Assembly: GCA_937146765.1 (NCBI GenBank)
Contig: CAKZRP010000024.1
Span: 28,830-92,829 of the forward strand
Source of the DNA: an uncultured Paracoccaceae bacterium
GTDB taxonomy: Bacteria > Pseudomonadota > Alphaproteobacteria > Rhodobacterales > Rhodobacteraceae
Direction: 5' to 3'
DNA: 64,000 bases
Shown: piece by piece, positions 28,646 through 36,958 of the stretch
Layout: every line of letters begins with the position of its first letter
Numbering within the stretch: position 1 is the first letter of the stretch
The notes under the pieces: generated by a model
Databases searched by the model: none
What the model saw: only the letters and a program-made list of their open reading frames with translations
What the model was told of the DNA's origin: nothing
Position numbers and translations under genes: made by a program

Positions 28646-29422
28646 ATGCGCGCCCTGAGATCCGCCGCCGGGGCATTTGCCCTCTGGCTTGGCCTTGCTG
28701 GCTTGCCGGCCGAGGCGGTGGAATGCCGTGATGAAAGCTACGCAGGCAACCGGTACGCGATCTGTGAAGTGGATGCCGCGACGGAAGAGCTGCGGCTGTT
28801 CCTGCGCGACGACAGCGGACGGGTGATGGGGCATTTCTCCTCCATCGAACAGGTGCTGGAAGCGGAGGGCAAAACCCTCGCCTTTGCCACCAATGCCGGC
28901 ATGTATCACGACGACCGTTCGCCCGTTGGCCTCTACGTCGAGAACGGCAGTCAGGAAATGCGACTGGTGACCAGTGCGGGGCCCGGAAACTTCGGCCTCG
29001 TACCCAATGGCGTCTTCTGCCTGCGCGACGGGCGGGCCGATGTGTTTGAAACCCTTGCCTTCGAGAAAAGCGGCGTATCCTGCACCAGCGCCACCCAATC
29101 CGGCCCGATGCTGGTGATCGACGGGGCCTTGCATCCGAAGTTTCTCGAAGACAGCACCTCGCGCTATATCCGCAACGGGGTCGGCACCAGCGCCGATGGG
29201 CGGCGGGTGGTCTTTGCCATTTCGCGCAACCTCGTCACCTTTCACGCCTTTGGCAGCCTGTTCCGGGATCACCTGAATCTGCCAAATGCGCTCTACTTCG
29301 ACGGCAATATCTCGCGGCTGCACGCCCCCGAACTGGGGCGGTCGGATGCGGGTTTCATGATGGGGCCGGTGGTCGGCGTGGTCGAGGCGGTCGACGCACA
29401 AGGATCTCTGCTGCAGAACTGA
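28646..29422 (+). CDS. Phosphodiester glycosidase family protein (NAGPA/DUF2233)
   Basis: A 258-residue exported protein with a Sec signal peptide (about residues 1-24, ending LPAEA). The domain shows the family's FATNAGMYHDDRSPVGLYVE segment in its early third, TQSGPMLVIDG in the middle and LYFDGNISRLH late, as in phosphodiester glycosidases related to the mannose-6-phosphate uncovering enzyme. A periplasmic role in cleaving a sugar phosphodiester is inferred; the substrate is unknown. The ATG overlaps closely with rbfA (four bases between), with GAGGAG in the rbfA end as ribosome-binding site, so the two are coupled. Confidence 0.87.
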   Translation: MRALRSAAGAFALWLGLAGLPAEAVECRDESYAGNRYAICEVDAATEELRLFLRDDSGRVMGHFSSIEQVLEAEGKTLAFATNAGMYHDDRSPVGLYVENGSQEMRLVTSAGPGNFGLVPNGVFCLRDGRADVFETLAFEKSGVSCTSATQSGPMLVIDGALHPKFLEDSTSRYIRNGVGTSADGRRVVFAISRNLVTFHAFGSLFRDHLNLPNALYFDGNISRLHAPELGRSDAGFMMGPVVGVVEAVDAQGSLLQN

Positions 29423-29472
29423 CCTGTTCCGGGGCGCACTGCCGATCGCGCCCGGAGCGCACCGAAGCGACC

Positions 29473-29521
29473 GGCTGAATTGACAGGCTGAATTGACAGG
29501 GCGCATTGCCTGCGCTACCTC
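29473..29521 (+). promoter_or_regulatory. Candidate truB promoter with duplicated -35 unit
   Basis: The 13-base unit GGCTGAATTGACA occurs twice in perfect tandem (29473-29485 and 29486-29498), each ending in a consensus TTGACA -35 box. Seventeen bases after the second copy is TACCTC, a poor but placeable -10. The truB ATG is at 29558. Confidence 0.45.
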
Positions 29522-29557
29522 GCGCGCCTCATCCGACCACAGAACCGAGGGCTCACC

Positions 29558-30466
29558 ATGGGACGCAAACGCAAGGGACGTGACATTTCCGGCTGGCTGG
29601 TGGTGGACAAGCCTGCGGGCCTGACCTCGACCGCCGTTGTGAACAAGGTCCGCTGGGCCTTTGACGCCAAGAAGGCCGGCCATGCGGGCACCCTTGACCC
29701 CGAGGCGACCGGCGTTCTGGCCGTGGCGCTTGGCGAGGCCACCAAGACCGTGCCCTATATCACCGACGCGATGAAGGCCTATGTCTTTACCGTCACCCTC
29801 GGTGCCGCCACCAATACCGACGACGCCGAAGGCGAGGTGATCGCCAGCTCCGCCGCGCGCCCCTCGGATGAAGAGATCAAAGAGGCCTTGATGGGCTTCC
29901 TCGGTGAGATCCAGCAGGTGCCGCCCAAGTTTTCCGCCGTGAAGGTGGACGGCCAGCGTGCCTATAAACTCGCCCGCGATGGCGAAGAGGTGGAACTTTC
30001 CGCACGTCCGCTCTGGGTCGAAGAACTGGTGATGCTGGACCGCCCAGATACCGATCACGTGGTGCTGGAGATGACCTGCGGCAAGGGCGGCTATGTGCGC
30101 TCCATCGCGCGTGACCTTGGCGAGAAGCTGGGCTGTTTTGGCCATGTGCAGCAGCTGCGCCGCATCTGGTCAGGTCCCTTTGATGCCGAAGAGGGTGTCA
30201 GCCTTGAACAGATCGACGCGCTGGCCAAAAGCCCCGAGATCGACAAGTTCCTGCGCCCGCTGGAAGAAGGCCTCGCCGATCTGCCGGAATTGAAATGCAC
30301 CGCCCAGGGGGCCGCGCGCCTGAAGAACGGCAATGCCGGTATGGTGATCGCCTCTGACGTGGAATATGGCGAGGAGGCCTGGGCCTCCTTCGAGGGTAAA
30401 CCCGTCGCCGTTGGAGTCTATAAGGCGGGCGAACTGCATCCGAGCCGTGTTTTCCAGCTGGACTGA
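29558..30466 (+). CDS. truB: tRNA pseudouridine(55) synthase
   Basis: A 302-residue TruB, which makes pseudouridine 55 in the T-loop of tRNA. Catalytic motif [16 protein letters not shown] is near residues 46-61 (catalytic Asp at about 49), with KPAGLTST before it and the [12 protein letters not shown] segment after; [12 protein letters not shown] is the conserved C-terminal core motif. The C-terminal PUA-like part ends VFQLD. The ATG at 29558 follows CCGAGGGC. It is part of the rbfA-truB-rpsO-pnp neighbourhood, although here extra genes are inserted. Confidence 0.96.
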   Translation: MGRKRKGRDISGWLVVDKPAGLTSTAVVNKVRWAFDAKKAGHAGTLDPEATGVLAVALGEATKTVPYITDAMKAYVFTVTLGAATNTDDAEGEVIASSAARPSDEEIKEALMGFLGEIQQVPPKFSAVKVDGQRAYKLARDGEEVELSARPLWVEELVMLDRPDTDHVVLEMTCGKGGYVRSIARDLGEKLGCFGHVQQLRRIWSGPFDAEEGVSLEQIDALAKSPEIDKFLRPLEEGLADLPELKCTAQGAARLKNGNAGMVIASDVEYGEEAWASFEGKPVAVGVYKAGELHPSRVFQLD

Positions 30467-30532
30467 TCCCCTTCACGGCCCTGTGACATGGGTTAAGATG
30501 CTGTAAATGAAAGGGAAAGCCTGCTGACCCAT

Positions 30533-30550
30533 TGTTTCGCGCGCGAAACA
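30533..30550. repeat. Perfect 18-bp palindrome resembling an expanded parS half-site pair
   Basis: TGTTTCGCGCGCGAAACA reads the same on both strands. Its outer six bases on each side equal those of the ParB site parS, but the centre is two bases longer than the 16-bp parS. It sits between truB and its terminator, so it could simply form a hairpin in the truB transcript. Confidence 0.5.
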
Positions 30551-30552
30551 TC

Positions 30553-30576
30553 AGGTCAGGAAACCTGACCTTTTTT
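30553..30576 (+). terminator. Rho-independent terminator after truB
   Basis: AGGTCAGG, loop AAA, CCTGACCT, then TTTTT. It lies 86 bases after the truB stop and before the DUF1643 gene. Confidence 0.85.
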
Positions 30577-30626
30577 GTCGCGTGCCCCCTTGCCTCGCTC
30601 TGCTGCCTTGGGCCACACCCTCTGCC

Positions 30627-31148
30627 ATGATCACCCGCCATCACACCAAAGGCGATGCTCCCTCCACCGCCGTTTATTCGGACTGCGAACGCTATCGCTA
30701 CAGCCTGACCAGGGTCTGGAATCCGGTTGGGAAAAAGGTGATGTTCGTGATGCTCAACCCCTCCAAGGCGACCGAGGTGCAGAACGACCCCACCATCGAA
30801 CGCTGCGAGCGCCGGGCGCGGGCCCTGGGGTTCTGCGGCTTTCGCGCTACCAATATCTTTGCCTATCGCGCCACCGATCCCCGCGACATGCGCGCCGCCG
30901 CCGATCCCGAAGGGCCGCAGAACATGGCGATCCTGCGCGAAGGCAGGGAGTGGGCCGATACGGTGATCTGCGCCTGGGGCACCCACGGAGCACATCTCGA
31001 TCAAGGACCCACTGTGGCCGCCAGGCTGCGGGCAACGGGGCAGCCCCTCTACCACCTCGGCCTCAGTAAGGCGGGTCACCCCAAGCATCCGCTCTACATC
31101 CCCTACACTCAAAAGCCCCTGCTTTGGCTGGAGCAATCGGCTCCATAA
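30627..31148 (+). CDS. DUF1643 domain-containing protein
   Basis: A 173-residue cytoplasmic protein of the DUF1643 family. The family core is visible as VMFVMLNPSKATEVQNDPTI (about residues 34-53), followed by CERRARALGFCGFRATNIFAY and, late, YHLGLSKAGHPKHPLY. No biochemical function is established. I chose the ATG at 30627, where the family N-terminus would begin; no good ribosome-binding site is visible, so the start is uncertain. It follows a terminator and therefore has its own promoter. The stop is 98 bases before the RTX gene. Confidence 0.85.
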   Translation: MITRHHTKGDAPSTAVYSDCERYRYSLTRVWNPVGKKVMFVMLNPSKATEVQNDPTIERCERRARALGFCGFRATNIFAYRATDPRDMRAAADPEGPQNMAILREGREWADTVICAWGTHGAHLDQGPTVAARLRATGQPLYHLGLSKAGHPKHPLYIPYTQKPLLWLEQSAP

Positions 31149-31246
31149 GGACTCGATTAACCGATGTTCCTGTTTTGTTTTGAGCAACCACCTACTCTGT
31201 GGCACACTGGTGGCTGTTGTGGTGTGTTGTGAAGTGAGCGGTTCAG

Positions 31247-32236
31247 GTGTTGTGGTTGGCCAGTTTTCTCGGACTTGTCGCTGTTGGCAGCGCGGTGTTC
31301 ATCGACTTTGAGTCCGATGACGAGGACGACGAGGATTCCCTTGGCTCTTCTGACGACCCCGCCTCCTCGGAAGGCACCACCATCGTTCCGCCAGATGTCT
31401 TCCTTTCCGGCGGCGAGGCGCAGAGCGGCACTGAAGGTCTCGACCAGATCTCCGGCGGCGATGGCAACGACACGCTTGCAGGTCTTGGTGGCGACGATCA
31501 GATCAACGGCTATGCCGGTGATGACGAGATCGAAGGGGGCGAGGACGAGGACGACCTCTATGGCGGCAGTGGCGACGATACGCTGGAGGGCGGAAGCGGT
31601 GCCGACACCCTGCATGGCGACGAGGATGACGACAGCCTTTCGGGAGGGGCCGGGGCGGATGCGCTTTTTGGCGGGTTTGGCGAGGATACTCTGGCGGGCG
31701 GCGAAGACAGTGACACTCTGCACGGCGGAGCGGGAGACGATAGCCTCGACGGCGGCGCGGGCAGCGACGCAGTTCATGGCAATGAGGGCGCCGATACCTT
31801 GCTCGGCGGCGCCGGGACAGATGCGCTCTTTGGCGGTACCGGAAACGATGTGGTCAGCGGCGCCGACGATGGCGCCACCAGGGACTATGTGAATGGCGGC
31901 GACGGTGACGATACACTGATCGCCGGGGCCGAGGATGTGATCACCGGTGGCGATGGGGCGGACCGGATCTTGCTGGGGGACTGGATCGCGCAAGGCACAG
32001 TCGAATTGATGGACTTTGACGTCTCCGAAGATCAGCTGATGCTGGTCTATGATAGCAGCCAGGGCGAGCCGGAAGTCAGCATTGAGGCGGACCCGGACAA
32101 TCTCGGCCAGACCATCATCCGCCTGGATGGCGTTGAGGCCATGCGCCTCACCGGTGCCGAAGATCTGACAGCAGAAGATATCCTTCTGGTGGAGGCGGAC
32201 GACGAGGATGTCGCCCACCTGCCCCTGCCCAGTTGA
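31247..32236 (+). CDS. Small RTX (haemolysin-type calcium-binding repeat) protein
   Basis: A 329-residue very acidic protein. Residues about 1-21 (MLWLASFLGLVAVGSAVFID) are one hydrophobic segment, a signal anchor; an Asp/Glu/Ser spacer follows; residues about 70-204 hold some fifteen contiguous nonapeptides of the type GGxGxDxLx, with two more after a break (GGDGDDTLI, GGDGADRIL). These fold as a calcium-bound beta-roll. The last about 90 residues resemble the C-terminal part of type I-secreted proteins but no transporter is adjacent. The start is non-ATG: an in-frame stop at 31235-31237 leaves GTG at 31247 as the first choice. Calcium-dependent surface or envelope role is inference. Confidence 0.85.
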   Translation: MLWLASFLGLVAVGSAVFIDFESDDEDDEDSLGSSDDPASSEGTTIVPPDVFLSGGEAQSGTEGLDQISGGDGNDTLAGLGGDDQINGYAGDDEIEGGEDEDDLYGGSGDDTLEGGSGADTLHGDEDDDSLSGGAGADALFGGFGEDTLAGGEDSDTLHGGAGDDSLDGGAGSDAVHGNEGADTLLGGAGTDALFGGTGNDVVSGADDGATRDYVNGGDGDDTLIAGAEDVITGGDGADRILLGDWIAQGTVELMDFDVSEDQLMLVYDSSQGEPEVSIEADPDNLGQTIIRLDGVEAMRLTGAEDLTAEDILLVEADDEDVAHLPLPS

Positions 32237-32606
32237 ACTTGCTCAGTTGGACCTGCCCGGCAAGCCCTCTCCAACTGATCTTCGTTGCTTCCGTTTCAAA
32301 AACACGCAAGACCTGAGGGAACGAGGGGTTTCGCTTCGGGCTTTGCCCGAAGCGACCGGCGCCGCGATGGGCCCGCACGGGCACAAGGGGCGGCGGGAGC
32401 CCCCCGCCCCCGCGCGTGCTTCGATGCACTGAGATGCCACCAAAGATGGCAGCTGTTTTCTTTTGCAAAACGCCCTGAGATCCCGTAATGACCCGCATCC
32501 GCGCGTGGAATCAGTCCCTGATGCCAGAGCGGAAACCTCCACGGGCCTGTGCTGGACGACATCCCGGCCTGCGCCATCCCTTAACCTTTTCAAAAAGGAG
32601 ACCCCG
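32237..32606. other. 370-base intergenic region between RTX gene and rpsO
   Basis: No gene is visible. It holds a perfect hairpin CGCTTCGGGC-TTT-GCCCGAAGCG at 32332-32354 with no T-run, a G/C-rich tract after it, a weak TGCCA/TGGCA hairpin followed by TGTTTTCTTTT near 32434-32463, and just before rpsO the self-complementary CCTTT-TCAA-AAAGG (32585-32598) that covers part of the ribosome-binding site. The rpsO promoter must lie here, but I cannot assign its boxes. Confidence 0.6.
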
Positions 32607-32876
32607 ATGTCGATTACTGCGGAAGAAAAAACCCGTTTGATGAAAGAATTCGCGACCAAAGAGGGCGACACCGGTTCTCCGGAAGTCCAGGTCGCAATCC
32701 TGACCTCGCGCATCAACACGCTCACCGAGCACTTCAAAACCCACAAAAAAGACAACCACGGCCGCCGTGGTCTGCTGAAAATGGTGGCTCAGCGCCGTAA
32801 GCTGCTGGACTACCTGAAGGGCAAAGAAGAAGCGCGTTATCTGGACCTGATCCAGAAACTGGGCATCCGTCGCTAA
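32607..32876 (+). CDS. rpsO: 30S ribosomal protein S15
   Basis: An 89-residue S15, which binds 16S rRNA helices 20-22 early in 30S assembly. The family segments [35 protein letters not shown] and RRKLLDYLK are all intact and the length is exactly typical. The start at 32607 has AAAAAGGAG upstream, part of a small stem that could mask it. As usual it lies near pnp, but here the CobW and DUF6525 genes stand between them. A strong terminator follows, so rpsO is separately transcribed. Confidence 0.98.
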   Translation: MSITAEEKTRLMKEFATKEGDTGSPEVQVAILTSRINTLTEHFKTHKKDNHGRRGLLKMVAQRRKLLDYLKGKEEARYLDLIQKLGIRR

Positions 32877-32902
32877 GACGCCGCCCGGACTTCGGTTCAA
32901 GA

Positions 32903-32937
32903 AACGCCCGCTCCACCCAGGAGCGGGCGTTTTCTTT
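32903..32937 (+). terminator. Strong rho-independent terminator after rpsO
   Basis: AACGCCCGCTCC (32903-32914) pairs with GGAGCGGGCGTT (32920-32931), a 12-bp perfect stem, followed by TTCTTTT. Confidence 0.9.
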
Positions 32938-32984
32938 TGTCGCGCCCCTTGCGCCCTCTCTTGCCAAATCCTGCGCTTCATGAT

Positions 32985-32999
32985 TGTTACGTTATAACA
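32985..32999 (+). promoter_or_regulatory. Candidate Zur box upstream of CobW-family gene
   Basis: TGTTACG-T-TATAACA is a 7-1-7 dyad (five of seven positions paired; right arm TATAACA) with the AT-rich TGTTAxxxTATAACA look of Zur sites. It ends 21 bases before the ATG at 33021, where repressor binding would block transcription. The assignment depends on the downstream gene being a zinc-related CobW GTPase. Confidence 0.55.
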
Positions 33000-33020
33000 C
33001 ATCAGATCCAGGAGTCGCCC

Positions 33021-34232
33021 ATGTCCGATCCCCGCCTTCCCGTCACTGTCCTCTCCGGCTTTCTCGGCGCGGGCAAAACAACGCTGTTGAACCGCGTCCT
33101 GAACAACCGCGAGGGGCGGCGGGTGGCGGTGATCGTCAACGATATGAGCGAAGTGAACATCGACGCCGATCTGGTGCGCGAGGGTGGGGCCAACCTCAGC
33201 CAGACCGAGGAAACCCTGGTCGAGATGTCGAACGGCTGCATCTGCTGCACCCTGCGCGATGATCTTTTGGCCGAGGTGCGGCGCCTCGCAGCCGAAGGGC
33301 GGTTTGACTATCTGCTGATCGAGTCCACCGGGATTTCCGAGCCGCTGCCCGTCGCCGCCACCTTTGATTTTCGCGATGCCGAGGGCGAGAGCCTCTCGGA
33401 CGTCGCGCGCCTTGATACCATGGTGACAGTGGTGGATGCAGTGAACCTTCTCAAGGACTTTGCCAGCCATGATCTCTTGTCAGACCGGGGCGAGACCATG
33501 GGCGAGGCGGACGAGCGGACCCTTGTGCATCTGCTCACCGACCAGATCGAATTTGCCGATGTGGTGGTACTCAACAAGGTGAGCCTCGCCAGCGCCGAAG
33601 AGCGCGATGCGGCGCGCAAGATTATCCGCAGCCTCAATGCCGATGCCGAGATCATCGAGACCGATTTCAGCGTGGTGCCCACCGACAAGATCCTCGACAC
33701 CGGCCTTTTTGACTTTGACAAGGCGCATGAGCATCCGATGTGGGCCAAGGAGCTGTATGGCTTTGCCGACCACGTGCCCGAGACCGAGGAATACGGCATT
33801 GCCTCCTTTGCCTATCGCGCCCGCGCGCCCTTTGATCCGCAAAAGATCCACGATCTGCTGAACGGGACCCTGCCCGGCGTCATCCGCGCCAAGGGGCATT
33901 TCTGGGTCGCGACCCGGCCCGAATGGGTGGCGGAGTTCTCGCTGGCCGGTGCCCTGTCGAGCGTTGCACCTTTGGGGACCTGGTGGGCTTCGGTACCTGA
34001 GGATCGCTGGCCCACCCATCAGCAAGCGCGCGACTATATGCAGGAGCACTGGCAGGAGCCCTTTGGGGATCGACGGCAGGAGCTGGTCTTTATCGGCGCG
34101 GGCATCGACTGGGCGGACCTCAAATCCCGGCTCGATGCCTGCCTGATGCCGCAGATTACGGCGGAGACGCTGGGGGATTACGCGCAGCTTGCCGACCCCT
34201 TCCCCGCCTGGCGACGTGCCCCGGCGGCCTGA
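33021..34232 (+). CDS. CobW/Zng1-family GTP-binding metallochaperone
   Basis: A 403-residue G3E GTPase. Walker [13 protein letters not shown] is near residues 12-23; the family zinc-binding motif [12 protein letters not shown] follows near residue 72; Walker B-like [11 protein letters not shown] and the base-recognition segment VVLNKVSL come next; the C-terminal CobW_C domain starts near residue 260. Members with this layout either insert metal into cobalamin or deliver zinc under scarcity. A Zur-like box directly upstream and no cobalamin genes nearby favour zinc delivery. The start at 33021 has AGGAG upstream. The stop is followed after four bases by a small DUF6525 gene. Confidence 0.92.
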   Translation: MSDPRLPVTVLSGFLGAGKTTLLNRVLNNREGRRVAVIVNDMSEVNIDADLVREGGANLSQTEETLVEMSNGCICCTLRDDLLAEVRRLAAEGRFDYLLIESTGISEPLPVAATFDFRDAEGESLSDVARLDTMVTVVDAVNLLKDFASHDLLSDRGETMGEADERTLVHLLTDQIEFADVVVLNKVSLASAEERDAARKIIRSLNADAEIIETDFSVVPTDKILDTGLFDFDKAHEHPMWAKELYGFADHVPETEEYGIASFAYRARAPFDPQKIHDLLNGTLPGVIRAKGHFWVATRPEWVAEFSLAGALSSVAPLGTWWASVPEDRWPTHQQARDYMQEHWQEPFGDRRQELVFIGAGIDWADLKSRLDACLMPQITAETLGDYAQLADPFPAWRRAPAA

Positions 34233-34236
34233 CACC

Positions 34237-34515
34237 ATGGGCAGGCGCAATGCAAATCGCGGCGCGGTGCCACTCCCCACCCGGCGGCGGCAAGAGGATC
34301 CGATGGCGGCCTATGACCGGCTGCCATCCCCTCTGCGCGCCTGGCTGCGACAGGCACAACTCCCCTGGTCGCCGCAGTCCTGCCAGCGCATCTGGACCGC
34401 CGCCCGCAGGGCGGGATTGGCTGAAGCAGAAGCGCTTCGCCGGCTCGATGCAGCCGAAGCCAAGACCCTCGCCCGCAGCCGAGCGCCGCTCGTCCCCCCA
34501 ACGGCAAACTGCTGA
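34237..34515 (+). CDS. Small Arg-rich protein, DUF6525-like
   Basis: A 92-residue basic protein beginning MGRRNANRG, with the core DPMAAYDRLPSPLRAWL (about residues 23-39) and LPWSPQSCQRIWTAARRAG, a pattern I associate with the alphaproteobacterial DUF6525 family. The function is unknown. It begins four bases after the CobW stop and is therefore in the same operon; a zinc link is only by association. The ATG at 34237 gives the normal N-terminus; the longer frame starts inside the CobW gene. Confidence 0.72.
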   Translation: MGRRNANRGAVPLPTRRRQEDPMAAYDRLPSPLRAWLRQAQLPWSPQSCQRIWTAARRAGLAEAEALRRLDAAEAKTLARSRAPLVPPTANC

Positions 34516-34721
34516 CGTCCTGTTGACCATGACCTGCGCCCGCGCCAAGCGGACGCTTTCTTTCTGCGCCGAAACCATGTAAGGGCGATCTATCTGAGAC
34601 GATGTGCCAGGACCCCGGCACGCGAAAGCAAGATAGCATAGGGGGTCGGCGGCAATGGGGCCGCCACGCAATATGGAGACCCGGGATACGCCTGGGAGCG
34701 CTCCAACTTAGGATACGACTG

Positions 34722-36857
34722 ATGTTCAACGTAACAAAGAAATCGATTCAGTGGGGCGAAGAGACGCTCACGCTGGAAACGGGTAAAGTCGCGCGCCAGG
34801 CAGATGGCACCGTGATCGCGACCCTCGGCGAAACCTCCGTCATGGCCAACGTGACCTTCGCCCGCGAACAAAAGCCCGGTCAGGACTTCTTTCCGCTGAC
34901 CGTGCACTACCAAGAGAAATACTACGCCGCCGGCAAGATCCCGGGCGGCTTTTTCAAACGTGAAGCGCGTCCGACCGAAAAAGAGACGCTGACTGCACGT
35001 CTGATCGACCGTCCGATCCGCCCGCTGTTCGTCCCCGGCTTCAAGAACGAAGTTCTGGTGATGTGCACCGTTCTGTCTCACGATCTGGTCAATGACCCGG
35101 ACGTGGTGGCGATGATCGCCGCCTCTGCCGCGCTGACCATTTCCGGCGTGCCCTTCATGGGCCCGATCGCTGGCGCCCGCGTGGGTTTCGTCGATGGCGA
35201 ATACGTGCTGAACCCCACCGTGGACGACATGCAGGACCTGCGCCTCAATCCGGAGCAGCGTCTGGACCTCGTCGTCGCCGGCACCAAAGACGCCGTGATG
35301 ATGGTGGAATCCGAGGCTTACGAGCTGACCGAAGAGGAAATGCTGGGCGCGGTGACCTTCGCGCACGAGCAGATCCAGCCGGTGATCGACCTGATCATCG
35401 CTCTGGCTGAAGATGCCGCGAAAGAGCCCTTCGACTTCACCCCGCCGGATTACTCCGCGCTCTATGAGGCCGTGAAGGCCGCGGGCGAAGACAAGATGCG
35501 CGCCGCTTACGCAATCTCTGACAAGCAAGAGCGCGTGGCTGCGGTTGGCGCTGCCAAAGAAGCGATCATTGCCTCTCTCAGCGACGAGCAAAAGGAAGAC
35601 GGCAACCTCGGCTCCGCGCTGAAGAAGCTGGAATCCGTTGTTCTGCGTGGCGACGTGGTGAAAAACGGCCGCCGCATCGACGGTCGTGCGCTGGATCAAG
35701 TACGCTCCATCGTCTGCGAAACCGGCCTTCTGCCGCGCACCCATGGTTCCGCGCTGTTCACCCGTGGCGAGACCCAGGGTCTCGTGGTGACCACGCTCGG
35801 CACCGGCGACGATGAGCAGTTCATCGACGCGCTGCACGGCAACTTCAAATCGAACTTCCTGCTGCATTACAACTTCCCCCCCTATTCGGTGGGCGAAGTG
35901 GGCCGCGTGGGCTCGCCCGGTCGTCGTGAAATCGGCCATGGCAAGCTTGCATGGCGCGCGCTGCAGGCGGTTCTGCCGGCTCCGACCGACTTCCCCTACA
36001 CCATCCGTGTGGTCTCCGAGATCACCGAATCGAACGGCTCTTCCTCCATGGCGTCTGTCTGTGGTGGCTCGCTGTCGATGATGGACGCAGGTGTGCCGCT
36101 GAAAGCACCGGTTGCCGGTGTGGCCATGGGCCTCGTGCTGGAAGACGACGGTTCCTATGGCATCCTGACCGACATCCTGGGCGACGAGGATCACCTCGGC
36201 GACATGGACTTCAAGGTTGCGGGTACTGAGGCAGGCATCACCTCCTTGCAGATGGACATCAAGGTTGCAGGCATCACGCCCGAGATCATGAAGTCCGCTC
36301 TGGCCCAAGCGAAAGTCGGCCGTCTGCACATCCTCGGTGAAATGGCAAAAGCGCTGACCTCGGCCAACGAGTTCTCCCAGCACGCGCCGCGCATCGAGAC
36401 CATGCAGATCCCGACCGACAAGATCCGTGAAGTGATCGGCTCCGGCGGTAAGGTCATCCGCGAGATCGTTGAGGTTTCCGGTGCCAAGGTCGACATCAAC
36501 GACGACGGCGTGATCAAGATTGCCTCCGCAAATGGCGAAGCGATCCAGAAGGCCTATGACATGATCTATTCGATCGTGGCTGAGCCGGAAGAGGGTCAGG
36601 TCTATACCGGTAAGGTCGTGAAGATCGTCGACTTCGGCGCCTTCGTGAACTTCTTCGGCAAGCGCGATGGTCTGGTGCACGTGTCCCAGATCGAAAACCG
36701 CCGCCTGAACCACCCCAGCGACGTGCTGAAGGAAGGTCAGGAAGTGAAAGTGAAGCTTCTGGGCTTTGACGATCGCGGCAAGGTGCGTCTGTCGATGAAG
36801 TGCATCGATCAGGTGACCGGCGAAGAGGTTGCCGAGAAGAAAGAAGAGGCGGAATAA
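34722..36857 (+). CDS. pnp: Polynucleotide phosphorylase
   Basis: A 711-residue PNPase, a 3'-5' exoribonuclease and degradosome component. Two RNase PH domains (about 1-140 and 310-540; the second has [18 protein letters not shown] and [24 protein letters not shown] phosphorolysis loop segments), then a KH domain with [15 protein letters not shown] (about 565-580) and a C-terminal S1 domain with [16 protein letters not shown]. The start at 34722 has AGGA about eight bases upstream. The 206-base leader contains GC-rich pairings (GGCGGC with GCCGCC near 34650-34675) that could serve in the self-control known for pnp, but this is inference. Confidence 0.97.
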   Translation: MFNVTKKSIQWGEETLTLETGKVARQADGTVIATLGETSVMANVTFAREQKPGQDFFPLTVHYQEKYYAAGKIPGGFFKREARPTEKETLTARLIDRPIRPLFVPGFKNEVLVMCTVLSHDLVNDPDVVAMIAASAALTISGVPFMGPIAGARVGFVDGEYVLNPTVDDMQDLRLNPEQRLDLVVAGTKDAVMMVESEAYELTEEEMLGAVTFAHEQIQPVIDLIIALAEDAAKEPFDFTPPDYSALYEAVKAAGEDKMRAAYAISDKQERVAAVGAAKEAIIASLSDEQKEDGNLGSALKKLESVVLRGDVVKNGRRIDGRALDQVRSIVCETGLLPRTHGSALFTRGETQGLVVTTLGTGDDEQFIDALHGNFKSNFLLHYNFPPYSVGEVGRVGSPGRREIGHGKLAWRALQAVLPAPTDFPYTIRVVSEITESNGSSSMASVCGGSLSMMDAGVPLKAPVAGVAMGLVLEDDGSYGILTDILGDEDHLGDMDFKVAGTEAGITSLQMDIKVAGITPEIMKSALAQAKVGRLHILGEMAKALTSANEFSQHAPRIETMQIPTDKIREVIGSGGKVIREIVEVSGAKVDINDDGVIKIASANGEAIQKAYDMIYSIVAEPEEGQVYTGKVVKIVDFGAFVNFFGKRDGLVHVSQIENRRLNHPSDVLKEGQEVKVKLLGFDDRGKVRLSMKCIDQVTGEEVAEKKEEAE

Positions 36858-36891
36858 GCCTTTTCCCGCAAGCTGCGGATCTGACATAAGG

Positions 36892-36923
36892 TGCCCGGGA
36901 CCCTCGCGTCCCGGGCATTTTTT
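36892..36923 (+). terminator. Rho-independent terminator after pnp
   Basis: TGCCCGGGA (36892-36900) pairs with TCCCGGGCA (36909-36917), followed by six T. Confidence 0.92.
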
Positions 36924-36958
36924 ATGACCCTCTCACCGGGGTCGCAGGAAAGGACCAC

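Noticed and set aside
30533..30550. Calling the 18-bp palindrome a true parS site
   Set aside because: The spacing between half-sites is two bases longer than parS and no par genes are near; kept only as a repeat and a finding.
31480..31900. A CRISPR or tandem DNA repeat array in the RTX gene
   Set aside because: The periodicity is that of 27-base codon repeats for calcium-binding nonapeptides, with divergent codons; it has no spacers.
34595..34680. A riboswitch or sRNA in the pnp leader
   Set aside because: There are GC-rich pairings, but no recognisable riboswitch core and no terminator or promoter pattern to support a separate RNA.
34590..36887. A 765-codon minus-strand open frame
   Set aside because: Antisense of pnp; the plus strand carries the intact PNPase domains.
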